From an uncultured Solobacterium sp. (GTDB lineage: Bacteria; Bacillota_I; Bacilli_A; Erysipelotrichales; Erysipelotrichaceae), in contig CAMKTV010000001.1 in NCBI GenBank assembly GCA_946415785.1, positions 1 to 38,881 of the forward strand: a stretch of 38,881 nt of DNA, given 5' to 3'. A program made the translations under genes and the position numbers. Below are positions 7,472 through 16,626 of this stretch, piece by piece. Position 1 is the stretch's first letter, and each line of letters opens with the position of its first letter. The notes below the pieces were generated by a model, which saw only the letters and a program-made list of their open reading frames with translations, was not told the DNA's origin and did no database searches.

Positions 7472-7771
7472 ATGAAACAATATGAGACTATGTATATCAT
7501 CAAGTCTTCTTTAGATGAAGCTGGCAAAGCTGCATTAGTTGAAGAACTACATGGTATCATTCTTAACCATGGTGGCAAGATTGATAATGTAGATGACTGG
7601 GGATTACGTGAATTTGCGTATGAAATCGATGGTATGAAAAAAGGTTATTATGTTGTAGTAACTTACTCTATTGATACTGAAGGTTTAAATGAATTTAAAC
7701 GTTTACTTGGTATTAATGGTGATGTAGTACGTGACATGACAATCAACACTGAAGAAAAGGCTGGTAAGTAA
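7472..7771 (+). CDS. rpsF: 30S ribosomal protein bS6
   Basis: A 99-residue bS6. MKQYETMYIIKSSLDE, the central DDWGLREFAYEIDGMKKGYY and VVTYSIDTEG match the family end to end. In the small subunit it pairs with bS18 on the platform. AGAAGGAGG precedes the ATG by about seven bases. It is first in the rpsF-ssb-rpsR operon, behind its own promoter and a structured leader, one base from ssb. Confidence 0.97.
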   Translation: MKQYETMYIIKSSLDEAGKAALVEELHGIILNHGGKIDNVDDWGLREFAYEIDGMKKGYYVVVTYSIDTEGLNEFKRLLGINGDVVRDMTINTEEKAGK

Positions 7772-7772
7772 T

Positions 7773-8228
7773 ATGATCAACAAAGCAATCCTTGTTGGTA
7801 GACTTACAAAAGACATTGAACTAAGAAAAACAAGTTCAAATATTTCTACTTGTTCATTCACTTTAGCATGCAATAGAAGATTTACTGGTCAAGGTAATGG
7901 CCCAACTGCTGATTTTATTAATTGTGTCGCATGGCGTCAATCAGCTGACTTTTTATCTCAATATGCTAGTAAAGGTTCTATTGTTGGTGTAGAAGGAAGA
8001 ATTACAACTAGAAGTTACGAAGGCCAAAACGGAAAAGTATATGTTACAGAAGTTACTTGTGACAATGTTCAACTAATTGGTGGCAGTAAAGGTGGCAGCA
8101 CTAATACAGGCAGCAATCAAACATTTACACCAAGTAATGAACCAAGTTTTGAAGAAAATGAAATCAATGATGATTTTTCTAACACACCATCACTTGATAT
8201 CTCTAGTGATGATTTACCATTTTATTAA
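7773..8228 (+). CDS. ssb: single-stranded DNA-binding protein
   Basis: A 151-residue SSB: an OB-fold domain (residues 1-110, with [18 protein letters not shown] and [14 protein letters not shown]) followed by a short Gly/Ser/Asn-rich linker and an acidic tip. It coats single-stranded DNA in replication and repair, and the tip recruits partner proteins. The tip reads [10 protein letters not shown]: the conserved DDLPF is followed by one extra Tyr, whereas partner proteins normally contact the terminal Phe and its free carboxylate. The reading is clear in the DNA (TTT TAT TAA). Position between rpsF and rpsR is the standard arrangement. Confidence 0.97.
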   Translation: MINKAILVGRLTKDIELRKTSSNISTCSFTLACNRRFTGQGNGPTADFINCVAWRQSADFLSQYASKGSIVGVEGRITTRSYEGQNGKVYVTEVTCDNVQLIGGSKGGSTNTGSNQTFTPSNEPSFEENEINDDFSNTPSLDISSDDLPFY

Positions 8229-8245
8229 TAGAAAGGAAGTTTATT

Positions 8246-8476
8246 ATGGCTTTTAGAAAACAAAGAGTAGGCTATAAGAAAGTATGTTATTTCACTAAAA
8301 ATAAAATAACTTATATTGATTATAAAGATGTAGAATTACTTAAAAAATTCATCAGTGCTAATGGCAAGATTACTCCTAGAAGAGTAACTGGCACAAGTGC
8401 TAAATATCAAAGAATGTTGACAACGGCTGTAAAAAGAGCGAGACAAATGGCTCTATTACCTTACATCGCTGACTAA
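8246..8476 (+). CDS. rpsR: 30S ribosomal protein bS18
   Basis: A 76-residue bS18 with the typical core [15 protein letters not shown], the [12 protein letters not shown] motif and [13 protein letters not shown] near the end. It partners with bS6 in the 30S platform and probably binds the operon leader with it. AGAAAGGAAG before the ATG is a good ribosome site. A strong hairpin follows the stop codon. Confidence 0.97.
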   Translation: MAFRKQRVGYKKVCYFTKNKITYIDYKDVELLKKFISANGKITPRRVTGTSAKYQRMLTTAVKRARQMALLPYIAD

Positions 8477-8483
8477 TTAATAC

Positions 8484-8509
8484 AAGCCTCCATCTTTAAT
8501 GGAGGCTTT
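8484..8509 (+). terminator. hairpin after rpsR; weak terminator that contains the next gene's ribosome site
   Basis: AAGCCTCCAT (8484-8493) pairs perfectly with ATGGAGGCTT (8499-8508), loop CTTTA. Only three Ts follow, so termination is likely partial. The GGAGG at 8501-8505 in the right arm is also the only Shine-Dalgarno for the ATG at 8516, ten bases on, so the fold would hide it. Confidence 0.6.
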
Positions 8510-8515
8510 GCTTAT

Positions 8516-9472
8516 ATGAACAAGACAAAGAAATTAACACAGGGCGCTATGCTTTTGGCGATTATTGGGGCAACGATGTTGATTGACCGTCAACTGTCTT
8601 TTTTCTTTGAAACATTCTTGTTTATGATATATCCTGTAATAATCATCATCTATGCTTCGATGTATAGTTTAAAAGATGGAGGAATCTTAAGTTTTGGCTT
8701 ATTGGTTCTGGGATTATTATTTGGATCAATAAACGCATATATGTATGTACCTTTAGCTATCATTATTGGCATGGGTATATCAATAGCGATTAAATTTAAT
8801 CTTGAAAAAAATAAATTATTATTTATTTCAATGTTGGCTTATGTAATTGGTGAAATCGCTATTGTCTTATTGATTTCACCATTATTTGGCTTAGATTTAA
8901 AAACCCAACTTGCAGAATTTGATATTCTTGGGGAGCAAGCACTTGTCAAAGAAGCTCTTGGGCAACTGAATATCAGTTTTTCTTCATTAATACCCATTAT
9001 TTTTATTGCTGCAATTATTTTAACAGGTATTATGGAAGGCTTCTTTACATATTTCTTATCGGTAGTTTTATTAAAAAGATTTAAAATAAAAGATATAGGA
9101 AACAGCGACATAAGTAAGATGAAGCTTAGTCCACTGACTTCATATATATTAATATTTTTATCTTTTTTAAACTATCTGCTTATTTATCGATTTTCGTTCT
9201 TAATAGAAGAATATCCAGTTATAACAGAAATATTGATTTGTGCTTCTTTTATTGCCTCAGCAGTCTTAATGTATTTTGGTTACATCTTTATGCTTTTGTA
9301 TTTAAGACTGACACTGGGTGGCAAATCAATATTAATAATGATTGTTCTCATTATTATTCTGTTCCCAATATCTTTATACATTTTGATGTTTGCGGGTTTC
9401 CTATATGGTGCAGGACCTTTAAAGAATTTAATTGATAGAAAAATGGAAGAAAAGAAAAATGAAACGAAATAA
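8516..9472 (+). CDS. DUF2232 (YybS-like) integral membrane protein
   Basis: A 318-residue, strongly hydrophobic protein with about eight membrane segments and a short charged C-terminus. Length, the N-terminal TQGAMLLAIIGATMLIDRQ, and its place between rpsR and gdpP match the YybS/DUF2232 family of Bacillota, whose molecular role is not firmly established. The overall fold resembles small-substrate transporter components, but no energy-coupling partner is encoded nearby. It overlaps gdpP by 14 bases. Its ribosome site GGAGG is inside the hairpin after rpsR, so expression may depend on ribosome movement or RNA folding there. Confidence 0.85.
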   Translation: MNKTKKLTQGAMLLAIIGATMLIDRQLSFFFETFLFMIYPVIIIIYASMYSLKDGGILSFGLLVLGLLFGSINAYMYVPLAIIIGMGISIAIKFNLEKNKLLFISMLAYVIGEIAIVLLISPLFGLDLKTQLAEFDILGEQALVKEALGQLNISFSSLIPIIFIAAIILTGIMEGFFTYFLSVVLLKRFKIKDIGNSDISKMKLSPLTSYILIFLSFLNYLLIYRFSFLIEEYPVITEILICASFIASAVLMYFGYIFMLLYLRLTLGGKSILIMIVLIIILFPISLYILMFAGFLYGAGPLKNLIDRKMEEKKNETK

Positions 9473-11411
9473 AGCAATTAAAGTCACAACTATCTTTACA
9501 ATTATCATATTTGTCTTAGCTCTTTTAGCTGTCCTTTTTTATTTCATTTTCTTAAAAGAAAGCGACTATTTAGCTTTAGCGATATTAATTGGTACTTTTA
9601 TTGCGTTTTTGCTTCTTTATGCTGCTTTTACCAATTATCATAATTTATTAAATGATGATATTGAAAACAGAATTTCCAGTTCAATGCCAGAAGCTTTAAA
9701 AGAAGGTGGAATTGGTATCTTACTTTATAACGAAAATTATGAGGTTTCTTTCTTATCAGTTTTCTTTACTGAAAGAGGCATTAATCGTATTGGTGAAAAA
9801 TTATTGATTTGGTTACCAGAACTGCAGGATCTGCTATCTGGCAAAGTTTTAAAAGCTACTGTTGTCATCAATGATGATAAATATGAAGTAACCAAGAAAG
9901 ATGATTCTTATGTTTTATTCTTTAGAGATATTTCAAAAGAATATGATTTAAGAGTTGAATTAGATGATAAGGGCTATGTCGTTGGCCTAGTTGATTTTGA
10001 TAATTATGATGAAGCTAATCTTTCTGAAGAAGAAATGGCTTTCGTCAATTCTAATATAAGAGTACCGGTTTTAGATTATTTCAAAAGCAATGGTGCTATC
10101 TATAAGACTTTAAAGAATAATCGTATTCAATTATTCTTAAATAATAAGATTTACCAGAATCTTTTAGATGATCGTTTCTCAATTTTAAATAAAGTCAGAA
10201 GAGAAGCTAAAAGCAGCGACCTTAATATAACTCTATCTTTGGCTTTCGCTTATGGAAGTGATGACTTGAGTGAATTAGATGAAGTTGCTTCTAATTTATT
10301 GGAAGTCGCTCAAACTAGAGGTGGTGACCAGGTAGCCAGCAGGGCGATTGGCCAGGATACAATCTTCTATGGTGGTTCAAGTGAAGCGAAAGAAAGACAA
10401 AGTAAAGTTAAAGTCAGAGTTATCGCTAATAGTATTAAAAGAAATATTCTTGAAGCTTCTAATGTTTTTGTGGTAGGACATGAAGACGCTGACAGTGATT
10501 GCCTAGGTTCAGCAATTGCCGTTTCTTTAATTTGTAAGACATTAAATAAAGATGCTTATTTAGTCTTTAATTCTGGTAAGATTGAACCAATGGTTAAAGA
10601 TGTTTTAAAACAATATGAAGACATCTTAAATGTTCGTCATAGTTTTATTTCGGAAGAAGAAAGTTTTGATTATTTAGATGATAACAGTTTGGTAATTATG
10701 GTTGACCACCATTCAATCGCTAATTCAAATTGTAAGGAACTTTTAAAAGCTTCTAATAATATTCTTATCATTGATCATCATCGTCGTAAGGCTGATCTTG
10801 ATGTCAATGCGAAATTCTTGTATGTGGAAGCTGGTGCCAGCTCTGCTGTTGAATTAGTTGTCGAGATGTTCTCTTATTTCTCTAGAAATCTTGATATCAT
10901 CAAAGAAGAAGCTAATATCATGTATATTGGTTTATTGATTGATACTAATCATTTTAAAAACAGAACCGATTCAAGAACTTTCGATGTCGCTAAAACCTTA
11001 AAACAATATGGTGCTGATTCATTAAAATGTGAAGAATTAATTGAAGAGCCATATGATATGACAGTTAAAAGATATGAAATCTTATCTGAAGGCAAAAGAT
11101 ATAAAAACAACATCATGATTGCCAATGTGGAAAATATTTATCCTCGTTCAATTGCTTCCCAAGCAGTTGACATCATGGTTGATATAAAAGAGATTGATTG
11201 TGCCTTTGTGGTATGGAAACTTAGTGAAAAAGAAGTCGCTGTTTCTGCTAGAAGCAATGGTTCAATCAATGTTCAGGTTATTCTTGAAAAGATGGGTGGT
11301 GGTGGCCATATGACGGCTGCTGGCTTACAGACAAAATTACATAGTCAAGAAGAAGTTTATGAGATGTTGATAAATTCATTGAATGAATATCTAGAAAGCG
11401 TGGAGAAATGA
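9459..11411 (+). CDS. gdpP: cyclic-di-AMP phosphodiesterase GdpP
   Basis: A 650-residue GdpP (YybT) that hydrolyses the second messenger c-di-AMP at the membrane. In order: two membrane helices (about 10-32 and 39-57), a PAS-like region (about 75-150), a degenerate GGDEF domain (about 160-300, with RGGDQVASR near the end instead of a GGDEF signature), then the DHH domain with [31 protein letters not shown] and [12 protein letters not shown], and a DHHA1 end with [10 protein letters not shown]. All metal-binding residues seem present, so the phosphodiesterase is expected to be active. The ATG at 9459 is chosen over an upstream TTG at 9432, which would overlap the previous gene by 41 bases and has no better ribosome site. 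c-di-AMP balance affects osmotic and wall stress, fitting the other envelope genes here. Confidence 0.95.
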   Translation: MKRNKAIKVTTIFTIIIFVLALLAVLFYFIFLKESDYLALAILIGTFIAFLLLYAAFTNYHNLLNDDIENRISSSMPEALKEGGIGILLYNENYEVSFLSVFFTERGINRIGEKLLIWLPELQDLLSGKVLKATVVINDDKYEVTKKDDSYVLFFRDISKEYDLRVELDDKGYVVGLVDFDNYDEANLSEEEMAFVNSNIRVPVLDYFKSNGAIYKTLKNNRIQLFLNNKIYQNLLDDRFSILNKVRREAKSSDLNITLSLAFAYGSDDLSELDEVASNLLEVAQTRGGDQVASRAIGQDTIFYGGSSEAKERQSKVKVRVIANSIKRNILEASNVFVVGHEDADSDCLGSAIAVSLICKTLNKDAYLVFNSGKIEPMVKDVLKQYEDILNVRHSFISEEESFDYLDDNSLVIMVDHHSIANSNCKELLKASNNILIIDHHRRKADLDVNAKFLYVEAGASSAVELVVEMFSYFSRNLDIIKEEANIMYIGLLIDTNHFKNRTDSRTFDVAKTLKQYGADSLKCEELIEEPYDMTVKRYEILSEGKRYKNNIMIANVENIYPRSIASQAVDIMVDIKEIDCAFVVWKLSEKEVAVSARSNGSINVQVILEKMGGGGHMTAAGLQTKLHSQEEVYEMLINSLNEYLESVEK

Positions 11412-11854
11412 AAGTAATATTATTAAGTGATGTAAAAAAAGTAGGTAAAAAGGGCGAAGTTAAAAATGTCGCTGATGGTTATGCGAAGAATTTCTTGTTC
11501 CCTAATAAACTAGCTATCCAGGCTAGCGAAACAGCTTATAAACATTTAGAAAAAGAAAAAGAAGAACTAGCTATTAAAGAAGAAAAGAACAGACAAGAAG
11601 CTTTAAAGATTAAAGAAGAACTTGAACATAAAGTATTTACTTTTGTGGTTAAGGCTAAAGATGGCAAGGTATCTGGTGCTATTACCAATATTAAAATTGC
11701 CGAAGAGTTAAATGCTCAAGGCTTTAAGATTGATAAAAAGAAATTTGTGGATAATGAGCCAATTACGACTTTAGGTGAAAGTGAAGTCAAAGTTGAAATA
11801 TATAGAGGCGTCATTGGTAAAGTTAAGGTAAAATTAATAGAAGAAGGACAATAA
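11408..11854 (+). CDS. rplI: 50S ribosomal protein bL9
   Basis: A 148-residue bL9. The N-terminal RNA-binding domain ([28 protein letters not shown]) is followed by a long charged helix (about 45-80) and the C-terminal domain. It binds 23S rRNA at the base of the L1 stalk. Start and gdpP stop overlap as ATGA, so translation is probably coupled. Followed directly by dnaB, as in many Bacillota. Confidence 0.97.
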   Translation: MKVILLSDVKKVGKKGEVKNVADGYAKNFLFPNKLAIQASETAYKHLEKEKEELAIKEEKNRQEALKIKEELEHKVFTFVVKAKDGKVSGAITNIKIAEELNAQGFKIDKKKFVDNEPITTLGESEVKVEIYRGVIGKVKVKLIEEGQ

Positions 11855-11855
11855 G

Positions 11856-13196
11856 ATGAGTCAGAAATCAATTCCTTACAGTATTGAAGCAGAAGAGTCT
11901 TTGTTAGGCAATATAATTGTCTATAAAGACGCAATGAGAGAAGCTCATGAAGCTGGTATTAACAGTGATGATTTTTATTTGGATAAACATAAAAGAATTT
12001 ATTCAATTATGGCTTCAATGCATGAAAACAAAGAAAAGATTGATACTGTTTCATTGAGTTCTAAATTAAAAGACTTTGATTATTTTGATAAGATAGGCGG
12101 ACTTGATTATTTAATTAAATTAACTGATACAACTGTTTCTAGTGTCAATACAAAAGAATATATCAAGATTATTAAGAACAAATCATTAGCGAGACAAATC
12201 ATCAAAGCTGGCGAAGAAATAGCTAGTAAAGGGTATGATAGTTTAAATAGCGTTGATGATATGTTGGATAATGCGGAAAAAACGATTCTAAATATAACCA
12301 GAAATAGAACAGATAATGATATTCTAGGCGCTGAAGAAGTATTTGATTCAGCGATTAAAAGAATTCAAGAAATTGAAGCTAATGGTGATGCGGTCAATGG
12401 TGTTAAGAGCCGTTATTCGGATTTAGATAGATATACAGCAGGTTTTCAAAAAGGTGATTTAATCATCTTAGCAGCCAGACCTAGTGTTGGTAAGACAGCT
12501 TTCGCACTTAATATCGCTATTAATTCAGCAGCTGTATCACAAGGAGCCTGTGCTATCTTTTCACTTGAAATGCCAGCCATTCAATTGGCGATGCGTATGT
12601 TGTCGGCGAAGGCTAAAGTTGATGGCCAAAAGATTAGACAAGGCAGATTAAGCGATGAAGAGTGGGGCAAGATTAATGAAGCTAGTCAAGAACTTAAACA
12701 TCAAAAAATCTTTATCGATGATAAGACTGGTGCTAAAGTATCAGAAATATATGCGAAATGTCGCAAACTTAAAAATGATCATGGTCTATATTTAGTTATC
12801 ATTGACTATATTCAATTAATTCAATCTAGTGGAAATCATGAATCAAGACAACAAGAAGTATCAGATATTTCTCGTAAATTAAAAGCTTTAGCCAGAGACC
12901 TGGATGTTCCTGTAATTGCCTTATCACAACTTTCAAGAGATCTTGAAAAGAGAAATAAAAAAGGTGACGCTAAACCAATGCTTTCTGATTTAAGAGAATC
13001 AGGCTCTTTGGAACAGGATGCCGATATTGTAATGTTCATACATCGTAAAAATGAAATCAATAATGAAACACCTAATTTAAGAGAAGATGTTGAACTTATT
13101 TTAGCTAAACATCGTAATGGTCCAACAGGCATTGTCAATTTGGCGTTTGAAAAGGCTAATAATGCATTCTATTCAATAGCTTTTAATAAGAATTAA
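11856..13196 (+). CDS. dnaB: replicative DNA helicase DnaB
   Basis: A 446-residue hexameric helicase (called DnaC in Bacillus) that unwinds the replication fork. The N-terminal domain begins SIPYSIEAEESLLGNI; the RecA-like C-terminal domain carries Walker A ARPSVGKTAFALN (about 208-220), FSLEMPA, Walker B LVIIDYIQLI, and the motif SDLRESGSLEQDADIV followed by AKHRNGPTG. Length is the family norm and no intein is present. The start is one base after the rplI stop. One base separates its stop from the M23 peptidase gene. Confidence 0.97.
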   Translation: MSQKSIPYSIEAEESLLGNIIVYKDAMREAHEAGINSDDFYLDKHKRIYSIMASMHENKEKIDTVSLSSKLKDFDYFDKIGGLDYLIKLTDTTVSSVNTKEYIKIIKNKSLARQIIKAGEEIASKGYDSLNSVDDMLDNAEKTILNITRNRTDNDILGAEEVFDSAIKRIQEIEANGDAVNGVKSRYSDLDRYTAGFQKGDLIILAARPSVGKTAFALNIAINSAAVSQGACAIFSLEMPAIQLAMRMLSAKAKVDGQKIRQGRLSDEEWGKINEASQELKHQKIFIDDKTGAKVSEIYAKCRKLKNDHGLYLVIIDYIQLIQSSGNHESRQQEVSDISRKLKALARDLDVPVIALSQLSRDLEKRNKKGDAKPMLSDLRESGSLEQDADIVMFIHRKNEINNETPNLREDVELILAKHRNGPTGIVNLAFEKANNAFYSIAFNKN

Positions 13197-13197
13197 A

Positions 13198-14718
13198 ATG
13201 AAGAAAAATATATTAGCGATTATTATTTGTCTTTTATTAAGCTTAGGTGTCGTTTTCGGTATTCCTAGGCTTTTTGAAAAAGGCAAGACAGTTCTTGCAT
13301 TGGAACACAAAACAAATTCATTAATTAATCAAAAAGTATTAGCTTATGATAGTGAAAATAAAATAAGCTACAAGAAGATTTATTATAATGGACAATTAAT
13401 CGCTTATATCAATGATATTGATGTGATTTATAAGGGAATTGAAAATGAATATAAGAATTATGAAGAAGAATTCCCTAATACTTCTTTAGGTTTATCAGAA
13501 GATATTTATATCACTTCAGAAGATAGTTTCAATGTCTTTGAAAATAAAGATGATGAGATTGTGAACTATTTGATTGATAATTCGTTATTAGGTATTAAAA
13601 CTAATGCGATTGAATTTTCTACAAGTCAGGGCGTCTATGACATTATTTATGTCAATAATCTGGATGATTTTTATACTGCTAGAGATCAATTCTTATTAAA
13701 CTTTGTATCTGAAGAAACGTTAAGTGCTTTAAGAAATAACGAAACAATCAATGAACCAACTGAATTTGGTACTAATGAAATGAATTTAGAAATAGAAGAA
13801 AAGATGAACTTCTCAAGTGCCTTTGTTTCACCTAAAGAAATATTTACAAATGTTAATGATATCTATGCTTATTTATGTTATGGGAGAAATGAAGAAAGAC
13901 AATATTATACAACTGTTGAAGGAGATACATTAAGAGGTGTTGGTTATCGTTTCTTAAATATGTCCCCAAGACAAATCATGATGCTTAATCCTGACATTAT
14001 TTTCTCTGAAGATCAAGTTCTTTCTGTGGGAACAACTTTAAATGTTACTTATTTCTCTAGTCCAATTACGGTTGTAGTCACAAAAGACCGTTTGATTCAA
14101 GAAGTAATAAATCCAGAGAATCCTGAATATAAAACTGATCCTAGTTTGCCTAGTGGTTCAAGAATTGTGGAAGTTGAAGAAGTAAATGGTTTAAAGAATG
14201 TTTTATATGAAGAAAAATGGATTAATGGTGTTCTTCAAAGTGGTGAAGAAAAATCTAGTGTGCTTGTAAGAGAACCAGTAAGATCAATCGTAAGAGTAGG
14301 TACCCAAAGAGTTCCTAGTGTTGGTTCTGGTAATTATATTTGGCCTGTTGATAATCCTGGTATTACTTGTGGATGGGGTTGTTATGCAGGACATACGGGA
14401 ACAGATATCGTCAATCGTTATAGTCCATATGGTGTAATCTATGCCATCGATACTGGCGTAGTAGAAACAGCTTCTTATCATTATATTAATGGTAATTATG
14501 TAGTGATTGATCATGGTGATGGTATAAAAACATATTATGGACATATGTCAGCTATGTATGTTGTACCAGGACAAGTTGTTCAAAGAGGCGATGTAATTGG
14601 CCAAATTGGCATGACTGGTTATGCTACAGGGCCACATGTTCACTTACATTTCATCATTGATGGACAAATCACCAATGCTTGTAATTTCTTAGATTGTGGC
14701 TCTATATCAGGAGGTTAA
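13198..14718 (+). CDS. cell-wall M23 endopeptidase with LysM and G5 domains
   Basis: A 506-residue exported or membrane-anchored murein endopeptidase. An N-terminal helix (about 5-20) serves as signal or anchor. A poorly conserved region to about 235 is followed by a LysM domain (about 238-288: YYTTVEGDTLRGVGYRF, MLNPDIIF), a G5 domain (about 290-370, ending in VREPVRSIVRVGTQ) and a peptidase M23 domain (about 380-490). Zinc ligands are seen in HTGTD (His near 399, Asp near 403) and HVHLHF (near 480); GHM and VIDHGDGIKTYYGH are typical. LysM and G5 both suggest attachment to glycan, so it probably cuts stem-peptide cross-links during wall growth. It shares a run with the HtrA-like gene, whose ribosome site lies in its last codons. 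Confidence 0.92.
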   Translation: MKKNILAIIICLLLSLGVVFGIPRLFEKGKTVLALEHKTNSLINQKVLAYDSENKISYKKIYYNGQLIAYINDIDVIYKGIENEYKNYEEEFPNTSLGLSEDIYITSEDSFNVFENKDDEIVNYLIDNSLLGIKTNAIEFSTSQGVYDIIYVNNLDDFYTARDQFLLNFVSEETLSALRNNETINEPTEFGTNEMNLEIEEKMNFSSAFVSPKEIFTNVNDIYAYLCYGRNEERQYYTTVEGDTLRGVGYRFLNMSPRQIMMLNPDIIFSEDQVLSVGTTLNVTYFSSPITVVVTKDRLIQEVINPENPEYKTDPSLPSGSRIVEVEEVNGLKNVLYEEKWINGVLQSGEEKSSVLVREPVRSIVRVGTQRVPSVGSGNYIWPVDNPGITCGWGCYAGHTGTDIVNRYSPYGVIYAIDTGVVETASYHYINGNYVVIDHGDGIKTYYGHMSAMYVVPGQVVQRGDVIGQIGMTGYATGPHVHLHFIIDGQITNACNFLDCGSISGG

Positions 14719-14720
14719 TA

Positions 14721-15770
14721 ATGAACAATAAACGTCTTATATATCTTTTAATAGCCATCTTATTTATATGGGCTTTAATATTATCTTTTGTTTTATCTAA
14801 CAAGAATAATCTTCAAGAGATAAATGAAATAAGTGAATATAATGTATCAGGTTTTTCTACTGATTTAAGTAAAGTTTATGATGAAAACAAATCTTCCATT
14901 GTCGCTATTGAACATGATGGAAAGATTTCTACTGGCTTTATCTATACTAAAAAAGATAATTTAGTTTATATTGTATCTACTTATCATGGTGTAAGTAATA
15001 GTGGCTCAATTAATATTTATTTTAATTCAGGTGTCAAAACTAAAGGCAATTTATATGCTTATGATATTTATAAAGACTTGGCATTAATTGAAGTTGAATT
15101 TGATTATGATGTTAAACCTGTCAGTATTGGCAATTCAAGTTTATTAAAGACTGGCGAGTTTGTTTTAGGCATTGGCAGTGCAGAAAGTCTTGAATATGCT
15201 TTCTCTAGCCAATTTGGAATGGTTTCCAAGAATTATCGTGAAGTTTTAAATAATATCGTTTTCAATAATTCTAATCATGCATATTATTTAGGTGTCATTC
15301 AATTATCTGGTGAATTCTCTAAAGGATATAGTGGCTGTCCAATCTTTAATATGCAAGGTGAAGTGATTGGCGTTTTGACAATGAAAGAAAACGAGGTCTC
15401 ATTAGCTTTACCAATTAATGAAGTTAAGATATTGGTAGATAAGATGCTTAATGGTGATGATTATCATTCGTTAGATTTAGGAATGAATGGTTTATATATC
15501 AATGATTTAGAAAAATATGAAGCTACACATTTAAATATCCCTGTTGATATTGTGAGTGGTTATTATATAGAAAACATTTTGAATAATTCATTAGCGTCTT
15601 CATTGGGCTTAAATAAAGGTGATATTATTTTAAGTATCAATAATATCAAGATTAATAAACATGAAGATATGCTTAATGTTATTTATAGTGATATCGATGT
15701 TTTTGAAATAATAGTAAATAGAGGTGAAGAGAATATCACCTTAAAAGGCAGTATTGATTATAATGATTAA
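14721..15770 (+). CDS. membrane-anchored HtrA/DegP-like serine protease with PDZ domain
   Basis: A 349-residue protease with one N-terminal membrane helix (7-25), a trypsin-like domain and one C-terminal PDZ domain (about 250-345, with GLNKGDIILSINNIKI). The triad is complete: His89 in STYHGVS, Asp119 in YKDLALIEV, Ser204 in GYSGCPIFN, at spacings usual for HtrA. It would face the outside and degrade or refold misfolded wall-side proteins. ATG 14721 is chosen because AGGAGG lies at 14709-14714; upstream in-frame codons give no signal. The gene directly precedes rlmH, an arrangement known from the yycK(htrC)-rlmH end of the walRK region in Bacillus, although walRK is not here. Confidence 0.9.
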   Translation: MNNKRLIYLLIAILFIWALILSFVLSNKNNLQEINEISEYNVSGFSTDLSKVYDENKSSIVAIEHDGKISTGFIYTKKDNLVYIVSTYHGVSNSGSINIYFNSGVKTKGNLYAYDIYKDLALIEVEFDYDVKPVSIGNSSLLKTGEFVLGIGSAESLEYAFSSQFGMVSKNYREVLNNIVFNNSNHAYYLGVIQLSGEFSKGYSGCPIFNMQGEVIGVLTMKENEVSLALPINEVKILVDKMLNGDDYHSLDLGMNGLYINDLEKYEATHLNIPVDIVSGYYIENILNNSLASSLGLNKGDIILSINNIKINKHEDMLNVIYSDIDVFEIIVNRGEENITLKGSIDYND

Positions 15771-16221
15771 AATAGCTTGTGTAGGAAAAATAAAAGACAA
15801 AAATCTTAACGCCCTAATTCTTGATTATCAAAAGAAAATTAATAATTATCATAAATTAGAAATTGTCGAAGTAAAAGATGAACCAATAAATGATGATTAT
15901 TTTAAAGTTTTGCAAATAGAAGGACAACGTCTTTTAGATAAAATAAAAGACGACGAATACGTGATTTTATTAGATCTAAAAGGAAATAATATTGACTCAA
16001 TTAAACTATCGCAAAAGATAGATAAATTATTTATAAATAATTCAAAGATTACATTTGTGATTGGTGGTTCATTGGGACTTGGAGAAAATATCAGACAAAG
16101 AGCCGATGAAGCAATCAAATTATCGGATTTGACTTTCTTACATCAGATGACTAGGCTCATTCTTTTAGAACAGATTTATCGTTGTTTTAAGATTCTAAAT
16201 AATGAGAATTATCATAAATAA
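15763..16221 (+). CDS. rlmH: 23S rRNA (pseudouridine1915-N3)-methyltransferase RlmH
   Basis: A 152-residue SPOUT-type methyltransferase that methylates pseudouridine 1915 in helix 69 of 23S rRNA on assembled ribosomes. FVIGGSLGLGENIRQRADEA and the C-terminal block TFLHQMTRLILLEQIYR through to NENYHK are diagnostic. The ATG at 15763 gives the normal family start IKIACVGKIKDK and overlaps the protease stop by eight bases; an upstream TTG at 15754 adds three residues without support. About 80 bases and the ptsH promoter follow. Confidence 0.96.
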   Translation: MIKIACVGKIKDKNLNALILDYQKKINNYHKLEIVEVKDEPINDDYFKVLQIEGQRLLDKIKDDEYVILLDLKGNNIDSIKLSQKIDKLFINNSKITFVIGGSLGLGENIRQRADEAIKLSDLTFLHQMTRLILLEQIYRCFKILNNENYHK

Positions 16222-16243
16222 TACATCTATTTGTCAGCTTATC

Positions 16244-16272
16244 TTGAAAACGTTTACATATTTGAATAAAAT
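16244..16272 (+). promoter_or_regulatory. ptsH promoter with overlapping catabolite-responsive element (cre)
   Basis: TTGAAA (16244-16249), a 17-base spacer and TAAAAT (16267-16272) make a good sigma-A promoter. The 15 bases at 16244-16258, TTGAAAACGTTTACA, match the CcpA cre consensus WTGNAANCGNWNNCW at every position and cover the -35 box. Established for Bacillota: CcpA with HPr phosphorylated on Ser46 binds such sites; a site over the -35 represses. Confidence 0.75.
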
Positions 16273-16299
16273 AGATATGAATAAAAGGAGATTCATTAA

Positions 16300-16566
16300 A
16301 TGAAAGAGATTACTGTTTTAGTTGTTGATCCAGTTGGTTTGCATGCACGTCCTGCTACTGTTGCAGTTAATGCTGCTGGAAAGTTTAAGAGCGAAGTTAA
16401 AGTTTATTTTAAGGAAAAATCTGTTAATATGAAATCAATTATGGGTGTTATGTCGCTAGGCATCCCTACACAATCAGAAATTAGAATCACTTGTGAAGGT
16501 GAAGACGAAGACGAAGCAATAGCTGCAATTGAAGAAATCTTAAAAGCACAAAAAGTCATTGCTTAA
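16300..16566 (+). CDS. ptsH: phosphocarrier protein HPr
   Basis: An 88-residue HPr of the sugar phosphotransferase system. His15 (GLHARPA) accepts phosphate from enzyme I and passes it to sugar-specific EIIA proteins. Ser46 (MKSIMG) with its usual context is the target of HPr kinase; the Ser-phosphorylated form is the co-repressor for CcpA. AAAAGGAG precedes the ATG by nine bases. The gene stands alone between its own promoter and terminator, with no ptsI beside it, unlike the common ptsHI operon. The cre site on its promoter suggests feedback: abundant sugar would lower its own expression. Confidence 0.96.
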   Translation: MKEITVLVVDPVGLHARPATVAVNAAGKFKSEVKVYFKEKSVNMKSIMGVMSLGIPTQSEIRITCEGEDEDEAIAAIEEILKAQKVIA

Positions 16567-16584
16567 GATAAATTATAATTTTTC

Positions 16585-16612
16585 ACAGGAGAGTTAAAGC
16601 TCCTGTTTTTTT
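16585..16612 (+). terminator. intrinsic terminator of ptsH
   Basis: ACAGGAG (16585-16591), an eight-base loop, CTCCTGT (16600-16606) and a run of seven Ts. A strong terminator making ptsH monocistronic; the phosphoglucomutase gene begins 15 bases further. Confidence 0.85.
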
Positions 16613-16626
16613 ACGGAGGAAAAAGT

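Noticed and set aside
9432-9458. Upstream TTG start for gdpP
   Set aside because: It would overlap the DUF2232 gene by 41 bases and adds a charged tail not needed before the first membrane helix.
9940-10360. Active diguanylate cyclase in GdpP
   Set aside because: The GGDEF signature is lost (RGGDQV only marks the domain end), as in other GdpP proteins, so c-di-GMP synthesis is not expected.
16574-16579. TATAAT after ptsH as promoter of the phosphoglucomutase gene
   Set aside because: It lies before the ptsH terminator, which would stop its transcript, and has no -35 box; in such AT-rich DNA a chance match is likely.
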